The position numbers and the translations under genes are program-made. The notes below the pieces were generated by a model that worked only from the letters and a program-made list of their open reading frames with translations, ran no database searches and was not told the DNA's origin. Source: Psychrobacter sp. WY6 (lineage in GTDB: Bacteria > Pseudomonadota > Gammaproteobacteria > Pseudomonadales > Moraxellaceae). Taken from it: 64,000 nt of DNA. Location: contig NZ_CP049902.1 in NCBI RefSeq assembly GCF_018448495.1, forward strand, positions 1,736,001-1,800,000, read 5' to 3'. Positions 9,275 to 20,000 of the stretch are shown in pieces (position 1 is the first letter of the stretch; every line of letters starts with the position of its first letter).

Positions 9275-12200
9275 ATGCCTATCATTGCTTTGACTGACGC
9301 CTTTGAACCAATTAACCAGCAGTTGTTTCCTATCCAGAATGCCGAGCGGCGTTGGCTGGCACCTGTGCATGGTGCAGTCAGCAGCTTGTGGCTAGCAAGT
9401 CTGGTGCAAACACCGCTATGGAATGTTGCCGACCGATTAAAAGTTGTGGTGACGCGTGACCAAAACCAGCTCAATCAGATAGAGACGGAATTGGCATTTT
9501 GCGGCGTCGATGCTTATGTGTTCCCCGATTGGGAGACGTTGACCTATGATGAGCTGTCACCGCATCAAGATATTGTTAGTGAGCGTATCAATCTATTAAC
9601 GGATATGCCAACGACAGGCGTACTGCTAATCTCGGTACAGGCATTAATGCATCGCGTAGCACCGCCAAGCTGGTTGATTGGGCAGCATTTTGATTTGAGC
9701 GTTGGTGATCGATTTGATATCAATACCCAGCGCGGATTGCTGGCAAAGGCAGGCTACCGCGCCGTTGAGAATGTATTTGAGCCGGGTGAATTCGCGGTAC
9801 GTGGCAGCATCATTGATATCTTTGCCATGGGTCAGCCGTTTCCACTACGTTTAGATTTGTTTGATGATGAGATTGAGACCATTCGTTTTTTTAATCCGCA
9901 AACCCAGCGGACATTGACCGTTGATGACCTCAAAACCATGATGAGTGGCAACGATAGCAGTATGGGCAAAGAGTCACTATCACTGCTACACAAGCTGCCA
10001 GATATCTCAAAACCTATCGAACAATTCCAAATACTACCCGCCAAAGAGTTCCCGCTTGATGAAGGGCGTGAGACGTTTCGTACCAACTTCGCCACGATGT
10101 TCCCTAATGCGAGCAGCCGTAAGTTTGAGCTACATAAAGACGTAATGGCAGGTATCGCTAGTAGCGGACTTGAATATTATCAGCCGCTATTTTTTGATTT
10201 AAAAGCGTGGACAGCAGAGAGTAGCTTGTTTGCTTACTTACCAAGCGATGCGCTGTTTATCACTGATGAACTGATTAATGAAAAACAGGTAGATTACTGG
10301 TCACAAATTCAGCGCCGTTATGAAGAGCGTCGTCATGATATCGATAAACCTATTGTCGCGCCTGAATGGTTATATTTGCTATCGAATACCTTAAATGGGC
10401 ACCTTAATCATTATCCACGCGTGATTCTCAGTGCGCGCAATGAGCTGGCTAGCATGACGGATGTCGCTGCGATTGACAGCGGTGATTCGTTGTTAGCAGA
10501 CAGTTCATTGTTACAAGTTGAACACCAATCAGATTTACAGCCACAATTGCCGCTGACGGCAAATAAGCAGCAAGGCTTGGTGACGCTCAGTGCGCAAGAG
10601 CCGCCACAATTGACCGTTAACCACCAAAAGGCTGAGCCTCTTACCCAGCTATTAGAATTTTTAGAGCTGCAAGCACAAACAGCGACGCCAGTATTGATCG
10701 TTGCTGAAACAGCGGGTCGTCGTGAGATTCTTATTGAGCTGTTCAAAGGCAAGATTGACATTAAGGCTTATGACAGCTTTGCAGCGTTTCTAGCAGCGGA
10801 CAAAACCAACAGCGTTAAAGGTAATAAGCTGCCGCAGGTTGGTTTAACCGTTGCGCCCATTGAGCGCGGGGTTTATGTTCCTGAGCGTTTGGTGCTGATT
10901 AGTGAGACGCAGTTATTTGGTCGGCAAGTCCTGCAAACACGCCGTCGTCGTCAAAGTGGCGTGTCTGAAGAGTTTTTGGTTAAGAGTGTTACTGAAATAA
11001 CCGAAGGTAGCCCAGTGGTGCATATCGAGCATGGTATTGGGCGTTACAATGGGCTGATTACGTTAGATGTGGGTGATGGCGAGCAAGAGTTTATTCACTT
11101 AAAATATGCCGATGATGCCAGTATTTATGTGCCCGTTGCTAATTTGCAAATGATTAACCGTTATAGTGGCGGTGATCCAGCGCTTGCGCCATTGCACAAA
11201 ATCGGTAGCGGAAAATGGGATAAAGCCAAGCAAAAAGCGCTTGAGCAAATCCATGACGTAGCGGCTGAACTGCTTAATATGCAGGCGCGTCGTGAAGCTA
11301 AAGTCGGTATTCATTTTAAAATAGATGCGTCACAGTATGAGCTCTTTGCCAGTCAATTTGCCTTTGAAGAAACGCCGGATCAAGCCAATGCCATTCATGC
11401 GGTGATGGAAGACATGCGACAAAACCAACCAATGGATCGGCTCATCTGCGGTGATGTGGGTTTTGGTAAAACAGAAGTGGCTATGCGGGCAGCATTCATT
11501 GCCGTCAGCGCCGGTTATCAGGTAGCGGTGCTAGTGCCGACGACCTTGCTGGCCGGTCAGCATGAAGACAATTTCCGCGACCGTTTTGCTGATTGGCCAG
11601 TGCGTATCGAGACGCTATCGCGCTTTGGCGGCAAAAAGCATCAAGAAACGGTGTTGACAGATTTAGCAGCAGGTAAAGTCGATATCGTCATCGGTACCCA
11701 TAAACTGTTACAACCTGATGTGAAGTTTTCTAATCTAGGTTTGATGATTGTCGACGAAGAACATCGCTTCGGGGTGCGCCATAAAGAGCGTATCAAGGCG
11801 ATTCAGACTGATGTGGATAGTATGTCGATGACAGCAACCCCCATCCCTAGAACGCTCAATATGGCGCTCTCAGGTATGCGTGACATGTCAATTATCGCGA
11901 CACCTCCAGCACGACGTTTGGCGATTAAAACCTTTGTCATGCAAAAAACGGATGCGTTAATGAAAGAGGCTATCTTGCGTGAGCTATTGCGCGGTGGGCA
12001 GGTTTATTTATTACATAATGATGTGGCGAGCATTGAGCGTATGGCAGAAACCATACGTGAATTGGTGCCTGAAGCGCGAGTAGGCGTGGCTCATGGGCAA
12101 ATGCAAGAGCGCCAACTTGAGCAAGTGATGCAGCAGTTTTATCATAAAAAATTCAACGTCCTGATATGCTCTACCATTATCGAAACCGGTATTGATGTGC

Positions 12201-13000
12201 CCAATGCCAATACTATCATCATTGAGCGCGCCGATAAGTTTGGCTTGGCACAATTACATCAGCTGCGTGGTCGTGTCGGTCGTAGTCATCATCAAGCGTA
12301 TTGTTATCTACTTGTGCCTTCTATCAAAGGTCTAAAAGGCGATGCTAAGCGCCGATTGCATGCGATTGAACGTGCCAATACCTTAGGTGCAGGTTTTATG
12401 CTGGCTAGCGAAGACTTAGAAATTCGCGGTGCTGGCGAAATACTTGGTAAGCAGCAAAGTGGTAATATGCAGGCGATTGGTTTTAGCTTATATATGGACA
12501 TGCTGGAGCGAGCGACAAAAGCCATTAAAGCGGGTAAAGAGCCTGATTTAAGCACACCGTTGTCGCTGACTAGTGAGATTAATCTGCATAGCTCAGCATT
12601 GATACCAGAAGAATATCTACATGATGTCCATCAGCGTTTGTTATTTTATAAGCGTATCAGTAATGCCGATGATAAAGAGGCATTGATTGATATTCGTACC
12701 GAAATGATTGACCGTTTTGGTACATTACCAGAGCAAACTAAGCAGTTGTTCGCCATCCACGGACTGCGTATACAAGCTGAGCCGCTGAAGATTAATAAGA
12801 TTGATGCCAATAGTAATAGCATGACATTAGAGTTTGCGCCTGATACCCCAGTCGATGCCTTGGCGATTATTAAGTTGATTCAATCAAATGGTCAGCGTTA
12901 TCGTATGAACGGTGCTTCTGGTATTCGTTATCAAGATGCTGATAAACTGGCAACGCCGCAACAGCGTCACCGCGATTCAAGAGTTATTACGCTATTTTAG
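9275..13000 (+). CDS. mfd: Transcription-repair coupling factor Mfd
   Basis: ATP-dependent translocase that removes stalled RNA polymerase from DNA lesions and recruits UvrA. The 1241-residue protein is full length and intact. In order: a UvrB-like N-terminal module (VFPDWETLTYDELSPHQDI, GEFAVRGSIIDIF), the RNA polymerase-interacting domain (PVVHIEHGIGRYNGL, with EFIHLKYAD), and superfamily 2 helicase motifs: Walker A CGDVGFGKTEVAMRAAF near residue 728, DEEHRFG near 827, SMTATPIPRTL, STIIETGIDVPNANT and QLRGRVGRS. The C-terminal UvrA-inhibition domain follows. I chose ATG 9275 (MPIIALTDAFEPINQQ); a TTG 15 bases upstream is less likely. Confidence 0.97.
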   Translation: MPIIALTDAFEPINQQLFPIQNAERRWLAPVHGAVSSLWLASLVQTPLWNVADRLKVVVTRDQNQLNQIETELAFCGVDAYVFPDWETLTYDELSPHQDIVSERINLLTDMPTTGVLLISVQALMHRVAPPSWLIGQHFDLSVGDRFDINTQRGLLAKAGYRAVENVFEPGEFAVRGSIIDIFAMGQPFPLRLDLFDDEIETIRFFNPQTQRTLTVDDLKTMMSGNDSSMGKESLSLLHKLPDISKPIEQFQILPAKEFPLDEGRETFRTNFATMFPNASSRKFELHKDVMAGIASSGLEYYQPLFFDLKAWTAESSLFAYLPSDALFITDELINEKQVDYWSQIQRRYEERRHDIDKPIVAPEWLYLLSNTLNGHLNHYPRVILSARNELASMTDVAAIDSGDSLLADSSLLQVEHQSDLQPQLPLTANKQQGLVTLSAQEPPQLTVNHQKAEPLTQLLEFLELQAQTATPVLIVAETAGRREILIELFKGKIDIKAYDSFAAFLAADKTNSVKGNKLPQVGLTVAPIERGVYVPERLVLISETQLFGRQVLQTRRRRQSGVSEEFLVKSVTEITEGSPVVHIEHGIGRYNGLITLDVGDGEQEFIHLKYADDASIYVPVANLQMINRYSGGDPALAPLHKIGSGKWDKAKQKALEQIHDVAAELLNMQARREAKVGIHFKIDASQYELFASQFAFEETPDQANAIHAVMEDMRQNQPMDRLICGDVGFGKTEVAMRAAFIAVSAGYQVAVLVPTTLLAGQHEDNFRDRFADWPVRIETLSRFGGKKHQETVLTDLAAGKVDIVIGTHKLLQPDVKFSNLGLMIVDEEHRFGVRHKERIKAIQTDVDSMSMTATPIPRTLNMALSGMRDMSIIATPPARRLAIKTFVMQKTDALMKEAILRELLRGGQVYLLHNDVASIERMAETIRELVPEARVGVAHGQMQERQLEQVMQQFYHKKFNVLICSTIIETGIDVPNANTIIIERADKFGLAQLHQLRGRVGRSHHQAYCYLLVPSIKGLKGDAKRRLHAIERANTLGAGFMLASEDLEIRGAGEILGKQQSGNMQAIGFSLYMDMLERATKAIKAGKEPDLSTPLSLTSEINLHSSALIPEEYLHDVHQRLLFYKRISNADDKEALIDIRTEMIDRFGTLPEQTKQLFAIHGLRIQAEPLKINKIDANSNSMTLEFAPDTPVDALAIIKLIQSNGQRYRMNGASGIRYQDADKLATPQQRHRDSRVITLF

Positions 13001-13277
13001 CGAGCATATGGTGGCAGAGTCAGCGTAGTTGTTTTGGTATTTCGGCATTTTGAGAGCTTAGCAATGATTTTCGGTAGATTCAATCAGCTCAATAAGTCAG
13101 CTAGCCAGTGCCCAAGTAGGACGTCAAGACAATGAGTCATAGCGCTATTTTATCGGTCGGATAACTGATAAAATAGCAACATCCTATATTTAGCCTATTG
13201 TTTTTTAGTAAATTAAATTCTGCTTTTCTAGATTTATATTCCTTTTATCTGAGTGTCATAACAAGAGAACCGTCATT

Positions 13278-13709
13278 ATGTTCCAACTTCATCATAAACT
13301 TGCTGCCGATAGTTTTTTAGTGGGTGATTTCCCATTATCGACTTGTCGTTTAATCAATGATTGCCAGTTTCCTTGGTTAATATTAGTGCCGCGCGTATCA
13401 GGTATCAAAGAGTTATATGAGTTATCTGAAGCCGATCAAACACAGTTTTTACGTGAGTCAAGCTGGTTGTCGAGTCAGCTAGCCAAGACCTTTCAAGCTG
13501 ATAAAATGAATGTAGCTGCACTCGGTAATCAAGTACCACAGCTACATTTTCATCATATCGTTCGCTATCAAAACGACATGCAATGGCCAAATCCAGTATG
13601 GGGAGTTCCTGCTATTCCTTATACTAAAGAAGTGTTGGCGCAGATGCAGCAGACGTTAATGATGGCATTGCGTGGTCATCATCAAATGCCGTTTGACTGG
13701 CAAATGTAA
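13278..13709 (+). CDS. HIT-domain protein
   Basis: Histidine-triad nucleotide-binding family protein, predicted nucleotide hydrolase or transferase. The signature PQLHFHHIVRYQND carries the histidine triad around residue 90. The N-terminal LINDCQFPWLILVPRVSGIKELYEL is typical of the roughly 140-residue bacterial subgroup. The start ATG has an AAGAGA-like element upstream. The function in the cell is unknown. A terminator lies about 240 bases downstream. The 277-base gap before it holds no recognisable feature. Confidence 0.85.
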   Translation: MFQLHHKLAADSFLVGDFPLSTCRLINDCQFPWLILVPRVSGIKELYELSEADQTQFLRESSWLSSQLAKTFQADKMNVAALGNQVPQLHFHHIVRYQNDMQWPNPVWGVPAIPYTKEVLAQMQQTLMMALRGHHQMPFDWQM

Positions 13710-14215
13710 TAAATACCTGATTAGTAACAGGTCGGTAAGTTGATTGGCAAATTGATAATGATACTCTATTGGCGAGGTATTGATTAACTGGGTATCGATT
13801 GACCCATCAAAATAACTGGAAAAATGGCTAAACGTTTAAAGTTAGGCTTTATTTTGGTGTCTTAGTCGTTTTACGGTTATGTGCCAACGTTATGCTCAGT
13901 TATTACAGCCCCTAATTTTTATATATTAATAGGTTTTAAGTATTTGAAATCCAGATAAATATTATCTGGATTTTTTGTGTTTGGTTTAAACGATATGTCT
14001 TATAATCCCGATTTAGTAGCATATTAAGACAAGATGAGTGATGAGTGGTAGGCTTTTGGCTATCAGTGACATGGGTTTTGTTGCATTTAAAAAGTATAAT
14101 GTAATCATTGATTAATTTTATACATAACTTGGCATAGAGGTAGGTAGTACGCGTGTGCTATCCTCAAGCCTTTTAGTTTCTTACATAGCCTGTTTTACGT
14201 AAGCGAATACTTCAT
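13710..14215 (+). other. 506-base gap between the HIT gene and the cyclase gene
   Basis: No reading frame is credible here. The only recognisable element is the hairpin terminator at 13947-13976; the right-hand part presumably carries the promoter of the cyclase gene. Confidence 0.4.
13947..13976 (+). terminator. Intrinsic terminator
   Basis: Perfect 12-bp stem AAATCCAGATAA / TTATCTGGATTT with a 3-base loop, then a T-run. It probably ends the HIT gene transcript. Confidence 0.8.
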
Positions 14216-15629
14216 ATGCCTTTTTTAGACACGCTGAGACCAAATCACTCTTCAAAAAATGAAGGGATTTATCGATTTGACTATCCAGAAGTCTTCGTTT
14301 TAATGCTTACGGTCATACTCCTCGCTGTACATTTTAATTTTAGACCTACTTCAATGGCACTGCTCGTTATTGTTTGTCTGCCAAGTTTAATGATTTTGAT
14401 TTATAACTATCGCCGCCAAAAAAGCTTTTGGACGTCTAACATTGTTATCATTTTACTATCGGTAGTTATTGGGTCGATACAGTTTTGCACGGTTATTTCG
14501 CTTAGCTTAGCCGCGCTTATAGCACTCAGAATTATTATCAGTAGCCCTGAAAATCATTTAAAACTGATTGCCGTCTCTATAATCACCGTCATTGTTTTCT
14601 ATTATGTTAGCGTTACCCTAAGCAGTGCTGATATAGATTGCCATGAAGGCTGGACCACACCAATAATATTATTAGCCAGTATGATCGTCATACTGTATCA
14701 GTTTTGGCATGTGTACCAAGAGTATATTGGTTATGAAACTCGTGCTCATCAGGCTGTTGGACGATTAAGCACGATGGTCTCCGTCATTAATAAGTTGACG
14801 CGCTTCATACCTCCGCAAGTTTGGGAGCCTATCGTAAAATCTGATAGCCCAGTTACTGTTGCTAATAAGCGTGCTAAGCTGACGATTATGTTCTCAGATA
14901 TCGTTGGCTTTACGGAATTGTCAGATAGTTTGAGCGCTGACAATTTGGCTGATATCTTAAATACTTATATGCATTGTATGACATTGATAGCAAACAAGCA
15001 TGGCGCCGTACTTGATAAATTTATTGGTGATGGCATGGTGTTTTTTTGGTGAGCCAAATAGTCGCGGTGCGCGCCAAGATGCTTTAGACTGTATTGCAAT
15101 GGCAATAGATATGCGTCGCGAGATGCGAACTTTGAGGCAGAAATGGCGATTGATGGGCTTTGAGGGATTGTACATCCGCATCGGCATCAGCACAGGTTAT
15201 TGCCATGTTGGTAATTTTGGTAGTAATAATCGTCTAAGCTATACTCTTATTGGTAAAGAGGCCAATCTAGCGGCAAGACTTGAGTCGAGCGCTGGTAAAG
15301 ATGAGATACTGGTCAGTGAGAGTACTTACGATTATATCTGTCATAACTATGACTGTCAGCATGCGGGTGCGTTCAAGTTAAAGGGTTTTGATAGCAAGGT
15401 AAATGCATGGCAAGTGCTGGATCCAGATACGTATAAAGGTCATTTATCAAAGTGGGTTGATCACACACTACCAGGTTTCAATTTGCATCTAAATTTTAAA
15501 GATATGAAGGATAATGATTATCAAGATATCAGAGCACGCTTAAATTTTGCGCTTGAGCGTGTCGAGCAGGAGCAAGAAAAAGTGGCAACTGACATAGCGG
15601 CAGCAAGCAAACGTAATGACAATCAATGA
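14216..15629 (+). pseudogene. Membrane-anchored adenylate/guanylate cyclase, frameshifted by one T
   Basis: Class III nucleotide cyclase with an N-terminal membrane domain: about five hydrophobic helices between residues 25 and 165. A short linker (FIPPQVWEPIVKSD) leads to the catalytic domain (KRAKLTIMFSDIVGFTELSD, first metal Asp in FSDIVGFT). Homology continues across GAVLDKFIGDGMVFF. There the run at 15041-15047 has seven T where six keep the frame, giving a premature TGG TGA. The rest (GEPNSRGARQDALDCI, RIGISTGYCHVGNFGSNNRLSYTLIGKEANLAARLES) follows intact to 15629. Corrected length is about 470 residues. Substrate choice (ATP or GTP) is not certain. Confidence 0.85.
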
Positions 15630-15680
15630 CAATCGTCATAAATAATCATCCAAAAATAATGTTTATAAAATCAAGCACAA

Positions 15681-15713
15681 AAAAGCCAGCTATTATTATG
15701 ATAGCTGGCTTTT
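15681..15713. terminator. Bidirectional terminator between the cyclase gene and the isc operon
   Basis: AGCCAGCTAT pairs with ATAGCTGGCT (7-base loop), with A-run and T-run flanks. It ends the cyclase gene on the plus strand and fdx, the last isc gene, on the minus strand. Confidence 0.85.
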
Positions 15714-15749
15714 GCAATATAACAGTCAGATGAATTTCACGGTTAGCGT

Positions 15750-16079
15750 TTAGTGGTTTTCTTTTGCATGGTTGAGCGTATATTTAGGAATCTCAATGGT
15801 TAAGTCTTCATCATCGAGCATGACCTGACAAGATAGGCGTGAGTCAGGCTCTAATCCCAAGCACGATCCAATAAATCGGCTTCAATATCCATTTCATCTA
15901 AACTATTAAAACCTTTACGGACGACCACATGGCATGTGGTGCAGGCTTTTGACATCTCACATGCATGTTCAATTTTAATGCCTTTTTCCAATAGCGTTTA
16001 CATAAGTTGCTGCCAGCTTCTAGCTCGACTTCAGCGCTTCAGGGCAAATTTCATGATGGGGTACGGTAATTTTTGGCAT
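15750..16079 (-). pseudogene. fdx: ISC-system [2Fe-2S] ferredoxin, three single-base deletions
   Basis: Electron carrier of the ISC iron-sulfur assembly pathway. The printed frame starts MPKITVPHHEICPEALKSS and stops. Restoring one G (after CCTGAA), one A (TGTAAA) and one G (TGGGA) gives about 110 residues with the adrenodoxin-type cluster ligands in ACEMSKACTTC, followed by VVVRKGFNSLDEMDIEADLLDRAWGLEPDSRLSCQV; the last Cys is the fourth ligand. The C-terminus is IPKYTLNHAKENH. It is the last gene of the isc operon, after hscA, and is followed by a strong terminator. Three losses in short homopolymers in one small gene point to sequencing error. Confidence 0.88.
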
Positions 16080-16168
16080 AAATCGTCTTTCCAGTGCTAA
16101 TCAATTAAAGAATAAAATATAAGAAATGAGCTTAGTATGGTGACTAAGTCACATTTTAAATGTATCTG

Positions 16169-18046
16169 CTACCAATCTTGGGCATTCGTGCCTGCCATGC
16201 TGGCTTTGACGCTTGATTCATATACGGGCAGCAAAAGCATCACTGTGAGGCTTGAGCTTTGCTTGCTGTGCTTCGATAAGTGCCAAATCATCAGTACTGA
16301 GCGTTGTCTGCAACACTTGTATTTGCTCAGCCAATGAATGCTGCTCCTCAGAAGACAATAAAGCTGCAAATTCTTTAAGGGCAGATTGTAGCGCTAATAC
16401 TTCACGCTCCGCTTCTACTCTGGTCTCGATTAAAGAACGTGTATTTTTATCTTCTTCTGCATGCTTGAATCCTGCAACGAGCAACTGCTCTTTTTGCTCA
16501 TCTGATAACCCATAAGAAGGCACAATCTCAATCTTACTTTCTGTCTTGGTTGTGGTTTCCTGTGCGCTGACGGTTAGCTGTCCATTCGCATCAATACTAA
16601 AGGTGACTTCAATACGAGCAAATCCAGCTTTCATCGGCGGGATACCATATAGCTCAAAACGACCCAATGAACGGCAGTTATCTACTGTCTCGCGCTCGCC
16701 CTGTACCACATGAATCACCATGCCTGTTTGCCCATCTTGATAGGTGGTAAACACTTGGCGTTTTTTGACAGGGATAGGCGTATTACGTGGAATCAGTACT
16801 TCAACTAAGCCGCCCATGGTCTCAAGACCAAGCGATAGCGGCGTTACGTCTAACAATAATAGGTTGTTATTACTATCGCCATTGACCAATTGATGCGCCG
16901 TTTGGGCAGCACCCAAAGCCACGACTTCATCGGGATTTAGACGACAAAGTGGTTGCTTGGCAAAAAACTCTGTCACGACTTGTTGTATAGCAGGCATACG
17001 AGTAGAGCCACCGACCAAAATTACTTCGTCTAGATCAGCACTCAAAAGCTTGGCATCACGCAGGACTTGTTCGCATACGCTCAATGTACGGCGGCTCACT
17101 GGCTCTGCAATAGCCAGCAAATCTGTACGGCGAAGTACACCTTGATAAGATTGCTCATTCACAGTGATATCGATATCAACTTGTTCATCGTCAGTCAGGG
17201 CTTGTTTATAAGCTTTGGCTTGTTGCGCCAGTATTGACTTGTCATGACGACTCACATCTTTAGGATCGATATTTAATTGTTTGATAAGCCAATTGGTCAT
17301 TAGACGATCGATGTCATCACCGCCTAATGCACTATTACCGCCAGTTGCCAATACTTCAAAGACGCCATCAGTCAGCTTTAAGATAGAACGTCAAAAGTAC
17401 CGCCACCCAAATCGTAAATTAAATAATAACTTTCTTTATCGCCGTTTTGCGTTGACTGGTCGAGACCATAGGCGACGGCAGCAGCAGTAGGCTCATTTAG
17501 CAGACGTAAAACATTAATACCAGCCGCTTGGGCTGCATCTTTGGTCGCTTGACGCTGGGCTTCATCAAAATAAGCAGGGACAGTAATGACCGCACCCTCG
17601 ATACTGTCTGCAGGCAATGCGCTAGCTGCCCGTTGCTCAAGCGCTGCTAAAATACGTGCTGATACTTCAACAGGCGATACTTTACCCTGAGCCGTCACAA
17701 ATGCTGGCATGTCATCTTTGCTGCCGCTTAACTCATAAGGATGAGAGAATTTGATATCAGCTTGACTACGCCCCATAAAACGCTTAGCCGAGACGATCGT
17801 ATTTTTTGGATCATCCGCTAAGTGAGCTAATGCATCAGAGCCAACTAACGGCTTACCTATACTTGGATAATAGACCACAGAAGGTAATAAGGTATCGGTA
17901 GCTGCGCTTGCCTCTAAGACTTGCGCCTTGCCTGAGCGTACTACCGCGACCAATGAGCGCGTAGTACCAAGATCAATTCCTAGGCCAAAACGATGCTGAT
18001 GGGGTTGGGCGCTTTGATTGGGTTCGGCAATTTGCAATAAAGACAT
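16169..18046 (-). pseudogene. hscA: Fe-S assembly Hsp70 chaperone HscA, frameshifted
   Basis: Specialised Hsp70 that, with HscB, promotes cluster transfer from IscU. N-terminal part: [35 protein letters not shown] and [10 protein letters not shown]. At about 17387 one T is missing (GACGTTCTATC for GACGTTTCTATC), giving an early stop. The next frame continues through ATGGNSALGGDDIDRL, ILVGGSTRMPAIQ and DVTPLSLGLETMGG, then the substrate domain. Corrected to the readable stop at 16218 it is 609 residues. A second shift near 16225 may hide a tail ending VKASMAGTNAQDW at 16169. The start at 18046 (MSLLQIAEP) matches the family. Operon order is hscB-hscA-fdx. Confidence 0.9.
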
Positions 18047-18320
18047 AAAATAACTCAAAGATAAAATGAAAGAGATAAAATTAATAAGTGAAATGAAACA
18101 AATATGATAAGCGCACTATTGTGGTTTAACTGCTTTGTATGCACGTGAAAACGAAGATACTTAGCGATTAAAAGTGCTTAAAATAAGGGATTATACGGCA
18201 TCGCTGTGACTATTTTAACCATCGCTTATAATATAGTTTTCAAATAAGCGTCATAAGCTAATAGCATTTATAAATAAATTTGGCATATAAAATAAATTAA
18301 CAAGCTTATACGTCAGTTAG

Positions 18321-18902
18321 TTAGACGTATAAATCATCATCATCTGAATGCTCAGCAGTCGCTAAATCATCGATACCAGTAGTCACGTCAGCATTTAATT
18401 TGACTAAGAATTTCAGTTTTTGTGTCGCATCAATCGCCGTTTGCCAATCTTGTTTTTGGTAAGCATCGTTAAAACGCTTAGACTGTTTTGCCAGTCGCTC
18501 GGTGATTTGAGGGTGTAGTTGTTGCAATGTCGCACGATTTTTACCCTCTATAGCGTCATCTAAATCCATGCGCATCTGCATCGCATCTTCTAAAAAGTCC
18601 AAGTCTGCAATTGAATGCTCTAGATTCTGTGCTTGATCTGCCATGTCTAGTAGATAGCTAGCACGACTATCAGGCGCACTTAACGCTTGGTAGGCTTGAT
18701 TGATTAACGCTGAGGCCTGCTCAGACTGCTGTTGCGCTTGCGTAGTATTGGCTAGATTCTTGATGACATTATCAGGATGATAACGTTTTTGTAGCAGACG
18801 TAGATGCTGATCGAGACTCTCTTGATTGACTTCAAACTGTACAGGCTGCTCAAATAGGGCAAAGAAGTTATCAAACTGGGCTTCTGCAGTAATGTCTGTC
18901 AT
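18321..18902 (-). CDS. hscB: Fe-S assembly co-chaperone HscB (J-domain)
   Basis: J-type co-chaperone that delivers IscU to HscA and stimulates its ATPase. The J domain occupies about residues 8-85, with the diagnostic HPD motif in KRYHPDNVI. The C-terminal three-helix IscU-binding domain follows (LEDAMQMRMDLDDAI ... FNDAYQKQDWQTAIDATQKLKFLVKL). The 193-residue length is somewhat longer than E. coli HscB (about 171), with an acidic tail HSDDDDLYV. The start ATG at 18902 is supported by MTDITAEAQFDNFFALF. A 274-base gap separates it from hscA. Confidence 0.94.
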   Translation of the reverse strand: MTDITAEAQFDNFFALFEQPVQFEVNQESLDQHLRLLQKRYHPDNVIKNLANTTQAQQQSEQASALINQAYQALSAPDSRASYLLDMADQAQNLEHSIADLDFLEDAMQMRMDLDDAIEGKNRATLQQLHPQITERLAKQSKRFNDAYQKQDWQTAIDATQKLKFLVKLNADVTTGIDDLATAEHSDDDDLYV

Positions 18903-19021
18903 ATCATACGCCTTGCTTGTTATTTATTTGGAAAGTTTTCTTTAGCTGAGAACATATTTATTATGGCTTGAATATAGAGTTAGGAAAATCTAAACTCAAG
19001 GGTTTTTTAACCTTTGAACCA

Positions 19022-19342
19022 TTAAACGGTAAAAGACTCGCCGCAACCACATTCGCCTTTTTGATTGGGATTGGTGAACTTAAAGCCTTCGTTAAGACCT
19101 TCTTTTTCGTAGTCCATCAATAAACCATCTAAATAGACCAAACTTTTAGGATCAATAAAGATGTTAACGCCGCGGCTTTCGTAACGCGTGTCATTTTCAT
19201 CAGGGGTATCTACAAACTCTAAAACGTAAGCTAAGCCTGAGCAACCCGCGGTACGGATACCCACTCGAATACCTTCGCCTTTGCCGCGATTGTCCAAAAA
19301 GTCTCGAACATGCTGAGCGGCGCGTTCTGTCATTTCAATCAT
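19022..19342 (-). CDS. iscA: Iron-sulfur cluster assembly protein IscA
   Basis: A-type carrier that passes clusters or iron to target proteins. The three conserved cysteines are present at C34 (TAGCSGLAY) and C98/C100 (GECGCGESF). The start is placed at 19342 ([12 protein letters not shown]), 106 residues, because GGGAG sits five bases upstream as a Shine-Dalgarno; the ATG at 19354 would add MGVG. It is the fourth gene of the isc operon. The 247-base gap upstream to iscU contains a strong hairpin, which may lower downstream expression. Confidence 0.95.
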   Translation of the reverse strand: MIEMTERAAQHVRDFLDNRGKGEGIRVGIRTAGCSGLAYVLEFVDTPDENDTRYESRGVNIFIDPKSLVYLDGLLMDYEKEGLNEGFKFTNPNQKGECGCGESFTV

Positions 19343-19462
19343 GCCAACTCCCATTGACTATCAATGATAAATATCAATCAAAAAAATCTGTATAAACTGG
19401 CAATGAAAATAGCGCACTTGCCAAAAAATCTTAATAACGACCAGTTAAGAATTACTAGAAAA

Positions 19463-19498
19463 TAAAAGGTGACAATTACATTAGCGTTATTGTCACCT
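19463..19498 (-). terminator. Intercistronic hairpin between iscU and iscA
   Basis: Perfect 10-bp inverted repeat (AGGTGACAAT / ATTGTCACCT) with a 12-base loop. On the minus strand it is followed by TTTTATTTT. It resembles a partial terminator or an mRNA-processing/stability hairpin inside the operon. Confidence 0.6.
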
Positions 19499-19589
19499 CT
19501 TTAGCGTTAGTAGCTGTTCAATACATCGACTACTAAAGTACGGCCATTAAGACCGTGTACTTAGAAGTACAATACTTACGCTAATAGGT

Positions 19590-20000
19590 TTAGCTAGCCG
19601 CTTCTTCTGTCTCTACTGCTGCGCTATGCTTACCTTTATAGTCGCTAATAGCGGCTTTAATGGCGTCTTCAGCAAGTACAGAGCAATGCACTTTTACTGG
19701 TGGTAAGGCCAACTCTTTCGCGATATCGTTGTTTTTGATTTCGCCCGCTTGATCCAAGCTTTTGCCTTTTAGCCACTCAGTCACGAGCGAGCTTGAAGCG
19801 ATTGCTGAACCACAGCCATAAGTTTTAAAGCGTGCATCTTCAATGATGCCGTTATCATCAACTTGAATCTGTAGGCGCATTACATCGCCACAAGCTGGGG
19901 CACCAACCATACCAGTACCAACGTTTTTGGCATTTTTATCAAGATTGCCGACGTTGCGTGGATTTTCGTAATGATCAATAACTTGGTCACTATAGGCCAT
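19590..20000 (-). CDS. iscU: Fe-S cluster scaffold protein IscU
   Basis: Scaffold on which IscS-derived sulfur and iron form [2Fe-2S] clusters. The three ligand cysteines C37 (APACGDV), C63 (TYGCGSAIASS) and C106 (VHCSVLAEDAI) and the regulatory Asp39 are all present; the HscA-recognition motif LPPVK is at residues 99-103. The 136-residue length is close to family (128) with a short Glu-rich tail. An AGGAG ribosome-binding site precedes ATG 20000. The frame is intact. Confidence 0.97.
   Translation of the reverse strand: MAYSDQVIDHYENPRNVGNLDKNAKNVGTGMVGAPACGDVMRLQIQVDDNGIIEDARFKTYGCGSAIASSSLVTEWLKGKSLDQAGEIKNNDIAKELALPPVKVHCSVLAEDAIKAAISDYKGKHSAAVETEEAAS

Noticed and set aside
14216-18058. 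Programmed ribosomal frameshifting in the cyclase and hscA genes
   Set aside because: The breaks lack slippery heptamers plus pseudoknots, and the same kind of break occurs in many unrelated housekeeping genes.
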